A stretch of 64,000 bases of DNA from Streptomyces malaysiense (GCF_000980885.2 NZ_LBDA02000019.1:1-64000); one strand, 5' to 3'. Counted from the stretch's first letter, positions 1-9,223 are shown. Notes: generated by a model not told the origin, from the sequence alone. Translations and numbers: made by a program.

Positions 1-884
1 ACGGCGTGCCAGCCGAAGCGGGTGGCGAGGACGCGGTCGTAGGCGGTGGGCACGCCGCCGCGCTGGACGTGGCCGAGGATGACCGGCTTGGCCTCCTTGC
101 CGAGGCGGCGCTCCAGCTCGTAGGCGAGGGCGGTGCCGATGCCCTGGAAGCGCTCGTGGCCGTACTGGTCGATCGCGCCCTTGCCGTAGTCCATGGTGCC
201 CTCGGCGGGGTGCGCGCCCTCGGCGACGCAGATCACGGCGAACTTCTTGCCGCGCGAGAAGCGCTCCTCGACCATCTTGACCAGGTCCGCGGGGTCGAAG
301 GAGCGCTCGGGCAGGCAGATGCCGTGGGCGCCGGCGGCCATACCGGACTCCAGCGCGATCCAGCCCGCGTGCCGGCCCATGACCTCGACCACCATCACCC
401 GCTGGTGGGACTCGGCGGTGGTCTTGAGGCGGTCCATCGCCTCGGTGGCGACGCCCACCGCGGTGTCGAAGCCGAAGGTGCGGTCCGTGGACGAGATGTC
501 GTTGTCGATCGTCTTGGGCACGCCGACGACCGGGAGGCCCGCGTCGGAGAGCATCCGGGCCGCCGTCAGGGTGCCCTCGCCGCCGATCGGGATCAGCGCG
601 TCGATGCCGAACTCCCCGACCATGTCGGTGGCCCGCTCGCAGGCCTCCCGCAGCCGGTCCCGCTCCAGGCGGGAGGAGCCGAGGATGGTGCCGCCGAGGG
701 CCAGGATGCCGCCGACCGCGTCCAGGTCGAGGGCGCGGTAGTGGCGGTCGAGCAGACCCCGGTAGCCGTCCTCGAACCCGATGACCTCGTCGTCGTACTG
801 CGTCACCGCGCGGTGCACGACCGAACGGATCACGGCGTTCAGGCCGGGGCAGTCGCCGCCTGCGGTGAGAACTCCGATGCGCAT
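1..884 (-). CDS. pfkA: 6-phosphofructokinase, 3' end cut by window edge
   Basis: Phosphorylates fructose 6-phosphate to fructose 1,6-bisphosphate, the committing step of glycolysis, in the cytoplasm. About 294 N-terminal residues are present; the family is usually about 340, so the C-terminus lies outside the window. The protein opens MRIGVLTAGGDCPGLN, the phosphate-binding start of PFK-A. It carries GGEGT and PKTIDND: Gly at the position of E. coli Gly104 points to ATP rather than pyrophosphate as donor, and Lys precedes TIDND as in actinobacterial ATP-PFKs. MGRHAGWIA and HVQRGG supply fructose 6-phosphate contacts. The ATG at 884 has a GGAG about 8 nt upstream. It is divergent from pta across a 233-bp gap. 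Confidence 0.95.
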   Translation of the reverse strand, partial: MRIGVLTAGGDCPGLNAVIRSVVHRAVTQYDDEVIGFEDGYRGLLDRHYRALDLDAVGGILALGGTILGSSRLERDRLREACERATDMVGEFGIDALIPIGGEGTLTAARMLSDAGLPVVGVPKTIDNDISSTDRTFGFDTAVGVATEAMDRLKTTAESHQRVMVVEVMGRHAGWIALESGMAAGAHGICLPERSFDPADLVKMVEERFSRGKKFAVICVAEGAHPAEGTMDYGKGAIDQYGHERFQGIGTALAYELERRLGKEAKPVILGHVQRGGVPTAYDRVLATRFGWHA

Positions 885-1117
885 CGTGCTGTGTCTCCTG
901 CTCGCTGTCTCGTCCGTGCGTGAGGCTGCCCCGATTCTTTCACGTCCGCCGGGGAGCCCCGGGATCCTGACGGGCGCCTTATCCCGGCCGAGGGGTACTG
1001 TCAAGAGGGTTCCGCTCACCCTGGTGGGCGATTTTTGTGCCGACCAATCGACGACGACCCTTCGATGACGACCTTGCGACGGCCCTTCGACGGCGACATG
1101 AGAAACGGAGTGGACAC

Positions 1118-3217
1118 GTGACGCGCTGCGTGTACCTGACCGGCATCGACCGCGGCGACGGCCGCCAGGTCGTGGAGCTGGGGGTCATGGAACTCCTGAC
1201 CCGGCAGGTCGACCGGGTGGGGGTCTTCCGCCCGCTCGTGCACGACGGCCCCGACCGGCTGTTCGAGCTGCTGCGGGCGCGCTACCGCCTCTCCCAGGAC
1301 CCGGCGACCGTGATCGGCATGGACTACCGGGAGGCGTCCGCGATCCAGGCCGAGCGGGGCACCGACGAGCTGGTCTCCACCCTGGTCGACCGGTTCCACC
1401 AGCTGGCCCGCGACTACGACGTGGTCCTGGTCCTCGGCACCGACTACGCCGCCACCCAGCTCCCGGACGAGCTGGCCCTCAACGCCAGGCTGGCCAACGA
1501 GTTCGGCGCCTCCGTGCTGCCGGTCGTCGGCGGCCGCGGCCAGAACGCCGAGTCGGTGCGCGCGGAGGTCCGCAACGCCTACCGCGCCTACCACGGCCTG
1601 GGCTGCGACGTCCTCGCCATGGTCGCCAACCGGGTCTCCCGCGAGGACCGCGACGAGATCGCCGAGCGCCTGGCCTCCCGGCTGCCGGTGCCCTGCTACG
1701 TGCTGCCCGACGAGCCCGCCCTGTCCGCGCCGACCATCGCGCAGATCGCCCAGGCCCTGGACGCCCGGGTGCTGCTCGGCGACGACTCCGGGCTCGCCCG
1801 CGACGCCCTCGGCTTCGTCTTCGGCGGCGCCATGCTGCCGAACCTGCTGGCCGCTCTGACCCCGGGCTGCGTGGTCATCACCCCCGGAGACCGCGCGGAC
1901 CTGGTCGTGGGCGCGCTGGCCGCGCACAGCGCCGGCACCCCGCCGATAGCCGGCATGCTGCTCACCCTGGACGAGGTGCCGGGCCAGGAGATCCTCACGC
2001 TGGCCGCCCGGCTCGCCCCGGGCACCCCGGTCCTGGCGGTGCGCGGCAACAGCTTCCCCACCGCCGAGCGGCTGTTCTCCCTGGAGGGCCGGATGACGGC
2101 GGCCACCCCGCGCAAGGCGGAGACCGCGCTCGGCCTGTTCGAACGCCATGTCGACACCGCCGAGCTGGCCGGCCGCATCTCCGCGCCGAGCGGCGACCGC
2201 GTCACCCCGATGATGTTCGAGCACACGCTGCTGGAGCGGGCCCGCTCCGACCGGCGCCGGGTCGTGCTCCCGGAGGGCACCGAGGAGCGGGTGCTGCACG
2301 CGGCCGAGGTGCTGATGCGCCGGGGCGTGTGCGACCTGACCCTGCTCGGCCCCGCCGACCAGATCCGCAAGAAGGCCGCCGACCTGGGCATCGACCTCGG
2401 CGACAGCCAGCTGATCGACCCGGCCACCTCCGAGCTGCGCGACGCCTTCGCCGAGAAGTACGCGGCCCTGCGCGCCCACAAGGGCGTCACGGTGGAGCTG
2501 GCGTACGACGTCGTCACGGACGTGAACTACTTCGGCACCCTGATGGTCGAGGAGGGCCTCGCCGACGGCATGGTCTCCGGCTCGGTGCACTCCACGGCGG
2601 CCACCATCCGCCCGGCCTTCGAGATCATCAAGACGCGCCCGGAGGCCGCGATCGTCTCCTCGGTGTTCTTCATGTGCCTGGCCGACAAGGTGCTGGTCTA
2701 CGGCGACTGCGCGGTCAACCCCGACCCGGACGCCGAGCAGCTCGCCGACATCGCCGTCCAGTCGGCCGGTACGGCGGCCCGCTTCGGGGTGGAGCCGCGG
2801 ATCGCGATGCTGTCGTACTCCACCGGCACCTCCGGCACGGGCGCCGACGTCGACAAGGTGCGCGCGGCCACCGAGCTGGTCCGCGCCCGCCGGCCCGATC
2901 TGAGGATCGAGGGGCCGATCCAGTACGACGCCGCCGTGGAGCCCACCGTCGCCGCGACCAAGCTGCCGGGCTCCGAGGTCGCCGGGCAGGCCACGGTGCT
3001 GATCTTCCCGGACCTCAACACCGGCAACAACACCTACAAGGCCGTGCAGCGCTCGGCCGGCGCGATCGCCGTCGGCCCGGTCCTCCAGGGGCTGAACAAG
3101 CCGGTCAACGACCTGTCCCGGGGCGCCCTGGTACCGGACATCGTGACCACCGTCGCCATCACGGCCATCCAGGCCCAGACCTCCGCAGACCGAACAGAAA
3201 GCGTGCCCGCACCGTGA
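1118..3217 (+). CDS. pta: phosphate acetyltransferase (phosphotransacetylase), long form
   Basis: Interconverts acetyl-CoA and acetyl phosphate. The 699 residues follow the long bacterial Pta plan: an N-terminal P-loop-like domain (about 1-210), a central DRTGG domain (about 210-330), and a C-terminal PTA/PTB catalytic domain from about 365 (MMFEHTLLERARSDRRRVVL). The catalytic half contains SGSVHSTAATIRPAF and SYSTGTSGTG, typical of acetyl phosphate and CoA binding. The GTG at 1118 was chosen because GGAG sits 7 nt upstream and family similarity begins at once (TRCVYLTGIDRGDG); the frame is open further upstream. The stop codon overlaps the ackA GTG by 4 nt, so the two are translationally coupled. 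A TACTGT hexamer at 994-999 could belong to its promoter. Confidence 0.96.
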   Translation: MTRCVYLTGIDRGDGRQVVELGVMELLTRQVDRVGVFRPLVHDGPDRLFELLRARYRLSQDPATVIGMDYREASAIQAERGTDELVSTLVDRFHQLARDYDVVLVLGTDYAATQLPDELALNARLANEFGASVLPVVGGRGQNAESVRAEVRNAYRAYHGLGCDVLAMVANRVSREDRDEIAERLASRLPVPCYVLPDEPALSAPTIAQIAQALDARVLLGDDSGLARDALGFVFGGAMLPNLLAALTPGCVVITPGDRADLVVGALAAHSAGTPPIAGMLLTLDEVPGQEILTLAARLAPGTPVLAVRGNSFPTAERLFSLEGRMTAATPRKAETALGLFERHVDTAELAGRISAPSGDRVTPMMFEHTLLERARSDRRRVVLPEGTEERVLHAAEVLMRRGVCDLTLLGPADQIRKKAADLGIDLGDSQLIDPATSELRDAFAEKYAALRAHKGVTVELAYDVVTDVNYFGTLMVEEGLADGMVSGSVHSTAATIRPAFEIIKTRPEAAIVSSVFFMCLADKVLVYGDCAVNPDPDAEQLADIAVQSAGTAARFGVEPRIAMLSYSTGTSGTGADVDKVRAATELVRARRPDLRIEGPIQYDAAVEPTVAATKLPGSEVAGQATVLIFPDLNTGNNTYKAVQRSAGAIAVGPVLQGLNKPVNDLSRGALVPDIVTTVAITAIQAQTSADRTESVPAP

Positions 3218-4422
3218 CCGCGACCCGTGTCCTCGTCCTCAACTCCGGCTCCTCGTCGCTGAAGTACCAGCTGCTCGACATGCGGGACGCGAGCCGGCTC
3301 GCCCTCGGCCTGGTCGAGCGGATCGGCGAGCAGACCTCCCGGCTCAAGCACACCGTCGCGGGCAGCGGCGAGACCCGCGAGCAGGACGGCCCGATCGCCG
3401 ACCACGACGCCGCGCTCAAGGCGGTCGCCGGGGAACTGGCCCGCGACGGCCTCGGCCTCGACTCGCCGGACCTGCTGGCGATCGGGCACCGGGTGGTGCA
3501 CGGCGGGATGTTCTTCACCGAGCCCACCGTCGTCGACGACGGCGTGATCACCGAGATCGAGCGGCTGATCCCGGTCGCCCCGCTGCACAACCCGGCCAAC
3601 CTGACCGGCATCCGCACCGCCCGCGCGCTGCGCCCCGACCTGCCGCAGGTCGCCGTGTTCGACACCGCGTTCCACACCACGATGCCGGAGTCGGCGGCGC
3701 GCTACGCGATCGACCCGCGCCTCGCGGACCGCTACCGGGTGCGCCGCTACGGCTTCCACGGCACCTCGCACGCCTACGTGTCCCGCGAGACGGCCCGGCT
3801 GCTGGGCAAGGACCCCTCCGAGGTCAACGTGATCGTGCTGCACCTCGGCAACGGCGCCTCCGCGTCCGCGGTGGAGCGGGGCCGGTGCGTGGACACCTCC
3901 ATGGGGCTCACGCCTTTGGAGGGGCTGGTGATGGGTACGCGCTCCGGTGATCTGGATCCCGCCGTCATCTTCCATTTGGCACGGGTTGGCGGAATGTCCA
4001 TGGACGAGATCGACACTCTCCTCAACAAGAGGAGCGGCTTGTTCGGTCTGTGCGGGGACAACGACATGCGGGAGATCCGCCGCCGGATCGACGAGGGCGA
4101 CCAGGAAGCCGCTCTCGCCTTCGACATTTACATTCACCGGCTCAAGAAGTACATCGGCGCCTATTTCGCCGTCCTCGGGAAGGTGGACGCGATCGCGTTC
4201 ACCGCCGGGGTCGGGGAGAACGCGGCGCCCGTGCGGCAGGCGGCGATCGCGGGCCTGGAGGGGCTGGGCGCGGCGGTCGACCCGGAGCTGAACTCCGTGC
4301 GCGGCGACGGGGCCCGGCTGATTTCGCCCGGGTCCGCGCGGGTGGCCGTGGCCGTGGTGCCGACGGATGAAGAACTGGAGATCGCGACGCAGACCTACGC
4401 ACTGGTCGGAAAGAGCAATTGA
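3214..4422 (+). CDS. ackA: acetate kinase
   Basis: Transfers phosphate between acetyl phosphate and ADP, completing the Pta-AckA route between acetyl-CoA, acetate and ATP. The 402 residues match the usual length of about 400. Motifs in order are VLVLNSGSSSLKYQL (nucleotide/Mg site) near residue 5, GHRVVHGG near 90, HLGNGASASAVERGRCVDTS near 210, EGLVMGTRSGDLDP near 233, and FTAGVGENAAPVR near 330. The GTG start overlaps the pta stop (GTGA), so no separate ribosome-binding site is needed. The gene ends 84 nt before pyk, where a new promoter appears. Confidence 0.97.
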   Translation: MTATRVLVLNSGSSSLKYQLLDMRDASRLALGLVERIGEQTSRLKHTVAGSGETREQDGPIADHDAALKAVAGELARDGLGLDSPDLLAIGHRVVHGGMFFTEPTVVDDGVITEIERLIPVAPLHNPANLTGIRTARALRPDLPQVAVFDTAFHTTMPESAARYAIDPRLADRYRVRRYGFHGTSHAYVSRETARLLGKDPSEVNVIVLHLGNGASASAVERGRCVDTSMGLTPLEGLVMGTRSGDLDPAVIFHLARVGGMSMDEIDTLLNKRSGLFGLCGDNDMREIRRRIDEGDQEAALAFDIYIHRLKKYIGAYFAVLGKVDAIAFTAGVGENAAPVRQAAIAGLEGLGAAVDPELNSVRGDGARLISPGSARVAVAVVPTDEELEIATQTYALVGKSN

Positions 4423-4465
4423 GCAGCACCTGAGCAGGACTCCTCTCATTTGTATCTTCCGCCAG

Positions 4466-4506
4466 ACGGAATATTCCGTAGCGAAACAAACCGATAGGAT
4501 CGCCCC
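4466..4506 (+). promoter_or_regulatory. pyk promoter with 14-bp perfect palindrome; predicted leaderless start
   Basis: ACGGAATATTCCGT (4466-4479) is a perfect 14-bp palindrome in an AT-rich patch. It is followed by TAGGAT (4495-4500), a good TAnnnT -10 hexamer, exactly 6 nt before the pyk ATG. That geometry puts transcription start at or next to the ATG. The palindrome covers the -35 zone, where no good TTGACA-like hexamer is visible, so it could be a regulator site. Inference only. Confidence 0.55.
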
Positions 4507-5931
4507 ATGCGCCGTTCGAAAATCGTCTGTACTCTCGGCCCCGCGGTCGACTCCCACGAGAAGCTCGTCGCCATGATCGAGGCGGGCATGAACGTGGCCC
4601 GCTTCAACTTCAGCCACGGCTCCCACGCCGAGCACCAGGCGCGGTACGACCGCGTCCGTGCCGCGTCCAAGGAGACCGGCCGGCCCATCGGCGTCCTCGC
4701 CGACCTCCAGGGCCCGAAGATCCGCCTGGAGACCTTCGCCGAGGGCCCGGTCGAGCTGGAGCGCGGCGACGAGTTCGTCATCACCACCGAGGACGTGCCC
4801 GGCGACCGGCACATCTGCGGGACGACGTACAAGGGGCTGCCGGGCGACGTCGGGCGCGGCGACCAGGTCCTGATCAACGACGGCAACGTCGAGCTGAAGG
4901 TCGTGGACGTGGAGGGCCCCCGGGTCCGGACGATCGTGATCGAGGGCGGTGTCGTCTCCGACCACAAGGGCATCAACCTGCCCGGCGCGGCCGTCAACGT
5001 GCCCGCGCTGAGCGAGAAGGACGTCGAGGACCTGCGGTTCGCGCTGCGCATGGGCTGCGACATGGTCGCGCTGTCCTTCGTGCGGGACGCGAAGGACGTC
5101 CAGGACGTGCACCGCGTCATGGACGAGGAGGGCCGCCGGGTCCCGGTCATCGCCAAGGTGGAGAAGCCGCAGGCGGTGGAGAACATGCAGGACGTCGTCG
5201 CGGCGTTCGACGCGGTGATGGTGGCCCGCGGCGACCTCGCGGTGGAGTACCCGCTCGAGAAGGTCCCGATGGTGCAGAAGCGCCTGATCGAGCTGTGCCG
5301 GCGCAACGCCAAGCCGGTGATCGTGGCAACCCAGATGATGGAGTCGATGATCACCAACTCCCGTCCGACCCGCGCCGAGGCCTCCGACGTGGCCAACGCG
5401 ATCCTGGACGGCGCCGACGCGGTGATGCTGTCCGCCGAGTCCTCGGTGGGCGCCTACCCGGTCGAGACGGTCAGGACGATGTCGAAGATCGTCCAGGCCG
5501 CGGAGCAGGAGCTGCTGTCCAAGGGCCTGCAGCCGCTGGTGCCGGGCAAGAAGCCGCGCACGCAGGGCGGTTCGGTGGCCCGCGCGGCCTGCGAGATCGC
5601 CGACTTCCTCGGCGGCCGGGGCCTGGTCGCGTTCACCCAGTCCGGTGACACCGCGCGCCGCCTCTCGCGCTACCGCGCCGCCCAGCCGATCCTCGCCTTC
5701 ACCACCGAGGAGTCCACCCGCAACCAGCTGACGCTGAGCTGGGGCGTGGAGCCGTACGTGGTGCCGTTCGTGGACACCACCGACGACATGGTCGACCAGG
5801 TGGACCAGGAGCTGGCCAAGCTGGCCCGCTTCGAGAAGGGCGCCACCGTGGTCATCACGGCCGGCTCGCCCCCCGGTGTCCCCGGCACCACCAACATGAT
5901 CCGGGTGCACCACCTGGGCAGCGAGAGCTGA
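4507..5931 (+). CDS. pyk: pyruvate kinase
   Basis: Converts phosphoenolpyruvate and ADP to pyruvate and ATP, the last glycolytic step. The 474 residues are typical of bacterial pyruvate kinase. The first residues, MRRSKIVCTLGPA, are the family's N-terminal strand. NFSHG near 38, DLQGPKIR near 69, VIAKVEKPQAVENM near 215, VMVARGDLAVEYP near 239 and PVIVATQMMESM near 275 form the active-site barrel. A C-terminal allosteric-type domain follows from about 350. No ribosome-binding site precedes the ATG; instead TAGGAT ends 6 nt upstream, so a leaderless mRNA is likely. With pfkA, pta and ackA it makes a local glycolysis/overflow cluster. Streptomycetes usually carry two pyk genes, and position suggests this is pyk2. 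Confidence 0.96.
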   Translation: MRRSKIVCTLGPAVDSHEKLVAMIEAGMNVARFNFSHGSHAEHQARYDRVRAASKETGRPIGVLADLQGPKIRLETFAEGPVELERGDEFVITTEDVPGDRHICGTTYKGLPGDVGRGDQVLINDGNVELKVVDVEGPRVRTIVIEGGVVSDHKGINLPGAAVNVPALSEKDVEDLRFALRMGCDMVALSFVRDAKDVQDVHRVMDEEGRRVPVIAKVEKPQAVENMQDVVAAFDAVMVARGDLAVEYPLEKVPMVQKRLIELCRRNAKPVIVATQMMESMITNSRPTRAEASDVANAILDGADAVMLSAESSVGAYPVETVRTMSKIVQAAEQELLSKGLQPLVPGKKPRTQGGSVARAACEIADFLGGRGLVAFTQSGDTARRLSRYRAAQPILAFTTEESTRNQLTLSWGVEPYVVPFVDTTDDMVDQVDQELAKLARFEKGATVVITAGSPPGVPGTTNMIRVHHLGSES

Positions 5932-5957
5932 CGCGGCCCGCACGGGCCCCTGTACGG

Positions 5958-5999
5958 CGCGGAGGGCGCCCCCCTGCGGACAAGGGGGCGCCCTCCGCG
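5958..5999. terminator. bidirectional stem-loop terminator after pyk
   Basis: A 16-bp perfect inverted repeat (5958-5973 with 5984-5999) has a 10-nt loop. It lies between the convergent pyk and the gene ending at 6035. It has no U-tract, which is common in Streptomyces terminators, and can serve both strands. Confidence 0.75.
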
Positions 6000-6034
6000 G
6001 TGTCCGCGGCTCCCGGACGGGTCCTGGGGGCCGG

Positions 6035-7423
6035 TCAGCCGGTCGTGTACACGTGCATCCCGGGCACGTGCAGGTTGCCTCCGAACTGGGCGGCCTGGGT
6101 CACCTTCACATGGGTGAAGTAGATCAGCGGGAGGTTCAGCGGGGGCGGGCTGTCCGGGTCGAACGTCATGGGGATCAGGCCGAACAGGTTGCCCGAGATC
6201 TGCTCGGTGTACATCACGGTCTTGCCGCCGCGGATGGTCGACGTCGAGCCCTTGGACGCCTGGACGTGGTACGTCTTGCCGGACAGCGAGTCGTGCACCG
6301 TCTGGTGCAGGTCGCCGATGTCGGTGCCGTCGGAGATGACGTACTTCAGCACCTTCTTGGTGGTGCCGTCGGCCGTCCGCACCTCGACGATGCCCTGGTA
6401 GTCGGCGCCCTTGAGCAGCAGCGAGCTGGCCTGGAGGTACCAGGGGTCGTCCGCCACCGGCACCTGGTTGTCGACGCCGCCCTGGTCGGTGGTGGCCGCC
6501 GGGCAGTCCGCGGCCGAGGGGCTCGCGCTCGTGGACGGGCCCGGGGTCGCCGAGTCCGCCGTGTCCTTGACCGCCCTGCCCGCGCCGTCGACCGTCTTGC
6601 CCGCGCCGTCGACCGTCTTCGAGACCGTGCCGGTGGCGTTCTTCACCGTGCCCCCGACCGTCTCGGCGGCCTTGGAGGTCGTGTCCGTGACGGTGTCGGA
6701 CAGCTTCGTGCCCGACGACGACGCCGTGGAGCCGGACGCGGACGGCGACGGGCTCGCCGAGGGCGTGGCGCTCGCGGACGGCGTGGCGGTGTCCTGCTTG
6801 CCGCCGGTGAGGACGTTGCCGAGGGTGTCGCCGATGGTGCCGAGGAGTCCGCCACCGCCGCTCTGGCTCGGCGACGTGCTCGACGTCGTCGTACCGGAGC
6901 CGGAACCCGAACCGGAGCCCGTACCCGAACCGGAGGTCTCGGTCGGCTTCGGCGCGGCCTCGTCCGCGGAACCCGAACCCGAGCCCGAGCCCGAGTCCTT
7001 GGACGACGAGGAGCCCGCCGTGCCCCCGGAGGAGTCCTTGGCCGTGTCCTTCGTGGCGTCGCCGCTCGGCGAGGACGCCGGCGTCGGCGCGTCGGTGGAC
7101 TTGGTGGCCGACGGCGACGGCGAGGACGAGGGGTTCTTGCTGTCGTCCAGCGCCTTGACGCAGTCCTTGTACTCGTCCGCCGTCAGGCTCTTGGCGGCGG
7201 GCGAGGAGGCCGGGCTGCCGCCGTTGCCCGCCGCGAGGGCGAGCGTGGAGGTGAAGCCCATGCCCATGAGCACGGCCGTCGGCATCGCCACGGTGGCTAT
7301 CGCCCTGCCGGCCGGCATGTGGAACCTGGTGAACAGCGGCTTCCTGGGGGCCGCGTGACGGGCTCCGGTTCTCCCGCGGGACTCGACCGCATCGATCCCG
7401 CGGCTCACCTCGTCAGCCGGCAC
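6035..7423 (-). CDS. secreted Ser/Pro/Gly-rich protein with conserved C-terminal domain
   Basis: Function unknown. The GTG at 7423 overlaps the end of the DUF6114 gene and has GGGAGG just upstream, giving 462 residues; an internal ATG at 7318 is the alternative. The N-terminus has a basic stretch, then a hydrophobic segment (about 38-65, AIATVAMPTAVLMG...LALAA) that reads as a signal peptide or anchor. Next come about 230 residues of low-complexity Ser/Thr/Pro/Gly/Asp sequence with Gly-Ser dipeptide runs, like a cell-wall-spanning stalk. A compact C-terminal domain of about 150 residues follows (DPWYLQASSLLLKGADYQG to the end). It is last in an operon with DUF6230 and DUF6114 genes. Export and surface exposure are inferred from composition only. 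Confidence 0.8.
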   Translation of the reverse strand: MPADEVSRGIDAVESRGRTGARHAAPRKPLFTRFHMPAGRAIATVAMPTAVLMGMGFTSTLALAAGNGGSPASSPAAKSLTADEYKDCVKALDDSKNPSSSPSPSATKSTDAPTPASSPSGDATKDTAKDSSGGTAGSSSSKDSGSGSGSGSADEAAPKPTETSGSGTGSGSGSGSGTTTSSTSPSQSGGGGLLGTIGDTLGNVLTGGKQDTATPSASATPSASPSPSASGSTASSSGTKLSDTVTDTTSKAAETVGGTVKNATGTVSKTVDGAGKTVDGAGRAVKDTADSATPGPSTSASPSAADCPAATTDQGGVDNQVPVADDPWYLQASSLLLKGADYQGIVEVRTADGTTKKVLKYVISDGTDIGDLHQTVHDSLSGKTYHVQASKGSTSTIRGGKTVMYTEQISGNLFGLIPMTFDPDSPPPLNLPLIYFTHVKVTQAAQFGGNLHVPGMHVYTTG

Positions 7424-7973
7424 TGTGCCTCCCGTTCGCCCCGTTGGCCGGGCTCGTTCCTGACAGGTCGTTCGGCTCGTACACACCGTCGGCGCCCTGG
7501 GCGGGCAGCGGCACGGACTCGGGTGCGCCGCCCGTGCCCGGGGCGGCCTCACCTGCCTGCGACTCCGGTCCGCCGGGCTCGCCCGGCGCCCATGCCACGG
7601 CCATCGCTCCGCCGATGAGGGAGAACAGGAAGCCGAGGACGAATCCACCGAAGTTGGACACGGGGAGGGACACCAGTGCCAGCAGGATCGCGGCGACTCC
7701 CGCGAAGGTCCGCACATGCTTCTGGAACCAGAGGCTGATGCCCAGCACGACGAGCAGCACACCGATGATCAGGGATCCCGCTCCCGCGGTGGTCGCCATC
7801 GCCAGCGTGAGGTGTCCCAGCTGGAGGTGGGCGTACGGGAAGTACATGATCGGAAAGCCGCCGAGCAAGACGAACAGACCTGCCCAGAACGGCCGCGCGC
7901 CCCGCCAGGCGCGGAACTGCTGCCTCCGGACGTTGAACTGGCCGGAGTCGGCGGCAGGGGTCTCGGCGCTCAT
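7413..7973 (-). CDS. DUF6114 family membrane protein
   Basis: The 186-residue protein has four hydrophobic segments between about residues 30 and 130 (for example FWAGLFVLLGGFPIMYF, SLIIGVLLVVLGISLWF, FGGFVLGFLFSLIGGAMAVA) and a hydrophilic, Gly/Pro-rich cytoplasmic-like C-tail. I recognise it as DUF6114, which in streptomycetes habitually follows a DUF6230 gene. Its role is unknown. The ATG at 7973 has GGGAG about 10 nt upstream. Its last codons overlap the GTG start of the secreted-protein gene, so the two are translationally coupled. Confidence 0.85.
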   Translation of the reverse strand: MSAETPAADSGQFNVRRQQFRAWRGARPFWAGLFVLLGGFPIMYFPYAHLQLGHLTLAMATTAGAGSLIIGVLLVVLGISLWFQKHVRTFAGVAAILLALVSLPVSNFGGFVLGFLFSLIGGAMAVAWAPGEPGGPESQAGEAAPGTGGAPESVPLPAQGADGVYEPNDLSGTSPANGANGRHSAG

Positions 7974-8089
7974 GGAAAACAGCTCCCTGGTGCGGCATTG
8001 CTGTGGTGATGACGTGTGCCGCGCGTGAAGACGCGGCGGGTGTGGCGCGGGCGGGGGCGCCGTCGGCTCCCCCGCCCGTCAACGAGTGC

Positions 8090-8722
8090 CTAGTAGCACT
8101 CGTGTGTGCCCGCCTGCACGGACATGTGCAGACCACTGAGCTTGAAGGTGCCGGCCGTGGTCGCCCACGCCGTCTGCTTCACACCGGTCAGCGTGGCCGA
8201 GTCGGCCTGCTGCGCGAAGCCGAACGGGTTGGCCTGCTCCTTGCCGCCCTTCATGCCCGGACCCTTGCCGGCGTCCTTGGCCGCAACACCGATGTCGATG
8301 TTGTTGAAGGTGGCGTCGGCGCTCAGGTCGTCGACGTCGATGTACAGCTGGCTGGCCTCGACCGGCTTGTTCGCGCCGGCCTTCAGCACGAGGCTCACCG
8401 AGCCCAGCACCGGGATGTTCGGCGTGACGACCGACTGGCACATGTTCGTGATCTCGGCCGAGTTGAACGCCGAGACCGCGACCGGGTGGGTCGTCTGGTC
8501 ACCACTGAGGGTGTAACCGTTGTCGAGGGCGCCGTACTGCTCGAAGCCGTGACCGACCAGCTGGTCCGCGGTCACCTTGAAGGACTGACCCGACACGCTG
8601 AACGAGGCGGCCAGCGCACCCTGAGCGAGGGCGACACCTATACACGCCGTGGCGGCGACGCTGGGCACCATGACCACAGCGAACCGCTTCCATCTGGTCC
8701 CGCCACGCACCTGGGACTCCAT
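8090..8722 (-). CDS. DUF6230 family exported protein
   Basis: A 210-residue protein with an N-terminal Arg/Lys cluster and one hydrophobic segment (about 18-42, RFAVVMVPSVAATACIGVAL), then a soluble, beta-rich domain. It has two Cys in the exported part (ITNMCQSV and the C-terminal HECY), which could form a disulfide. The start at 8722 is set by a near-perfect AAGGAGG 5 nt upstream; an in-frame ATG at 8746 lacks one. It is first gene of the operon with DUF6114 and the secreted protein, all on the minus strand. DUF6230 is a streptomycete family without an assigned biochemical role. Confidence 0.85.
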   Translation of the reverse strand: MESQVRGGTRWKRFAVVMVPSVAATACIGVALAQGALAASFSVSGQSFKVTADQLVGHGFEQYGALDNGYTLSGDQTTHPVAVSAFNSAEITNMCQSVVTPNIPVLGSVSLVLKAGANKPVEASQLYIDVDDLSADATFNNIDIGVAAKDAGKGPGMKGGKEQANPFGFAQQADSATLTGVKQTAWATTAGTFKLSGLHMSVQAGTHECY

Positions 8723-9097
8723 ATTTCCTCCTTCTCGGACGTACATCTCCTGGCCCGGACTCGCCCACGAACGGCGGCTCGACCGGGCAGGGATGGGAGA
8801 AGTGCTACGTCCTCGGGAAGGGGAGCGCCTGTACTCGCAGGCGCCTACGCACCCGGATCACCGGCGATCACCCCCGAGCGACAACCACTGGTCGCGCCTG
8901 ACACACATCACGCACAACCTTGCTGGACAGGCTTCGCCGGCCGGCGAAGACCCCCCTGTCCGAGAGCCGGCGCCACTGCCGCCGGCTCTGCTCGGTGGGG
9001 ACCCAGAGTCTCCCTCGCCCCGACCGGGTGCCGGGGTACGGGAATGGACCGAGCGTCGCCGATCGTGGTGCAAATTGGCCGCCCGCACAAGGGGGTT

Positions 9098-9115
9098 CGT
9101 TACTGGCTAGTAACG
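9098..9115. promoter_or_regulatory. candidate operator, CGTTACT-GGCT-AGTAACG
   Basis: Perfect 7-bp arms with a 4-bp spacer, about 375 nt upstream of the DUF6230 start. The symmetry and size suit a TetR- or GntR-type dimer. No cognate regulator can be named from the sequence. Confidence 0.5.
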
Positions 9116-9185
9116 GGCGGATAACCGAGAACCGACAGGGCGATCCCGGAGTGCGACACTCAGTCGCAACACAGGGCAGAGCAAA

Positions 9186-9223
9186 GCCGTTGATCTCTGT
9201 ACGAAACCAGACAGATCAACGGC
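9186..9223 (-). terminator. stem-loop downstream of the thioredoxin-TPR gene
   Basis: Arms GCCGTTGATCT (9186-9196) and AGATCAACGGC (9213-9223) pair perfectly around a 16-nt loop. It lies about 120 nt past the stop codon at 9345, in the right place to end that transcript. A regulatory role for the DUF6230 operon is possible. Confidence 0.5.

Noticed and set aside
6540..7140. GC-rich short tandem repeats suggestive of a mobile or structural element.
   Set aside because: They are in frame and encode Gly-Ser and Pro-Thr stalk residues of the secreted protein.
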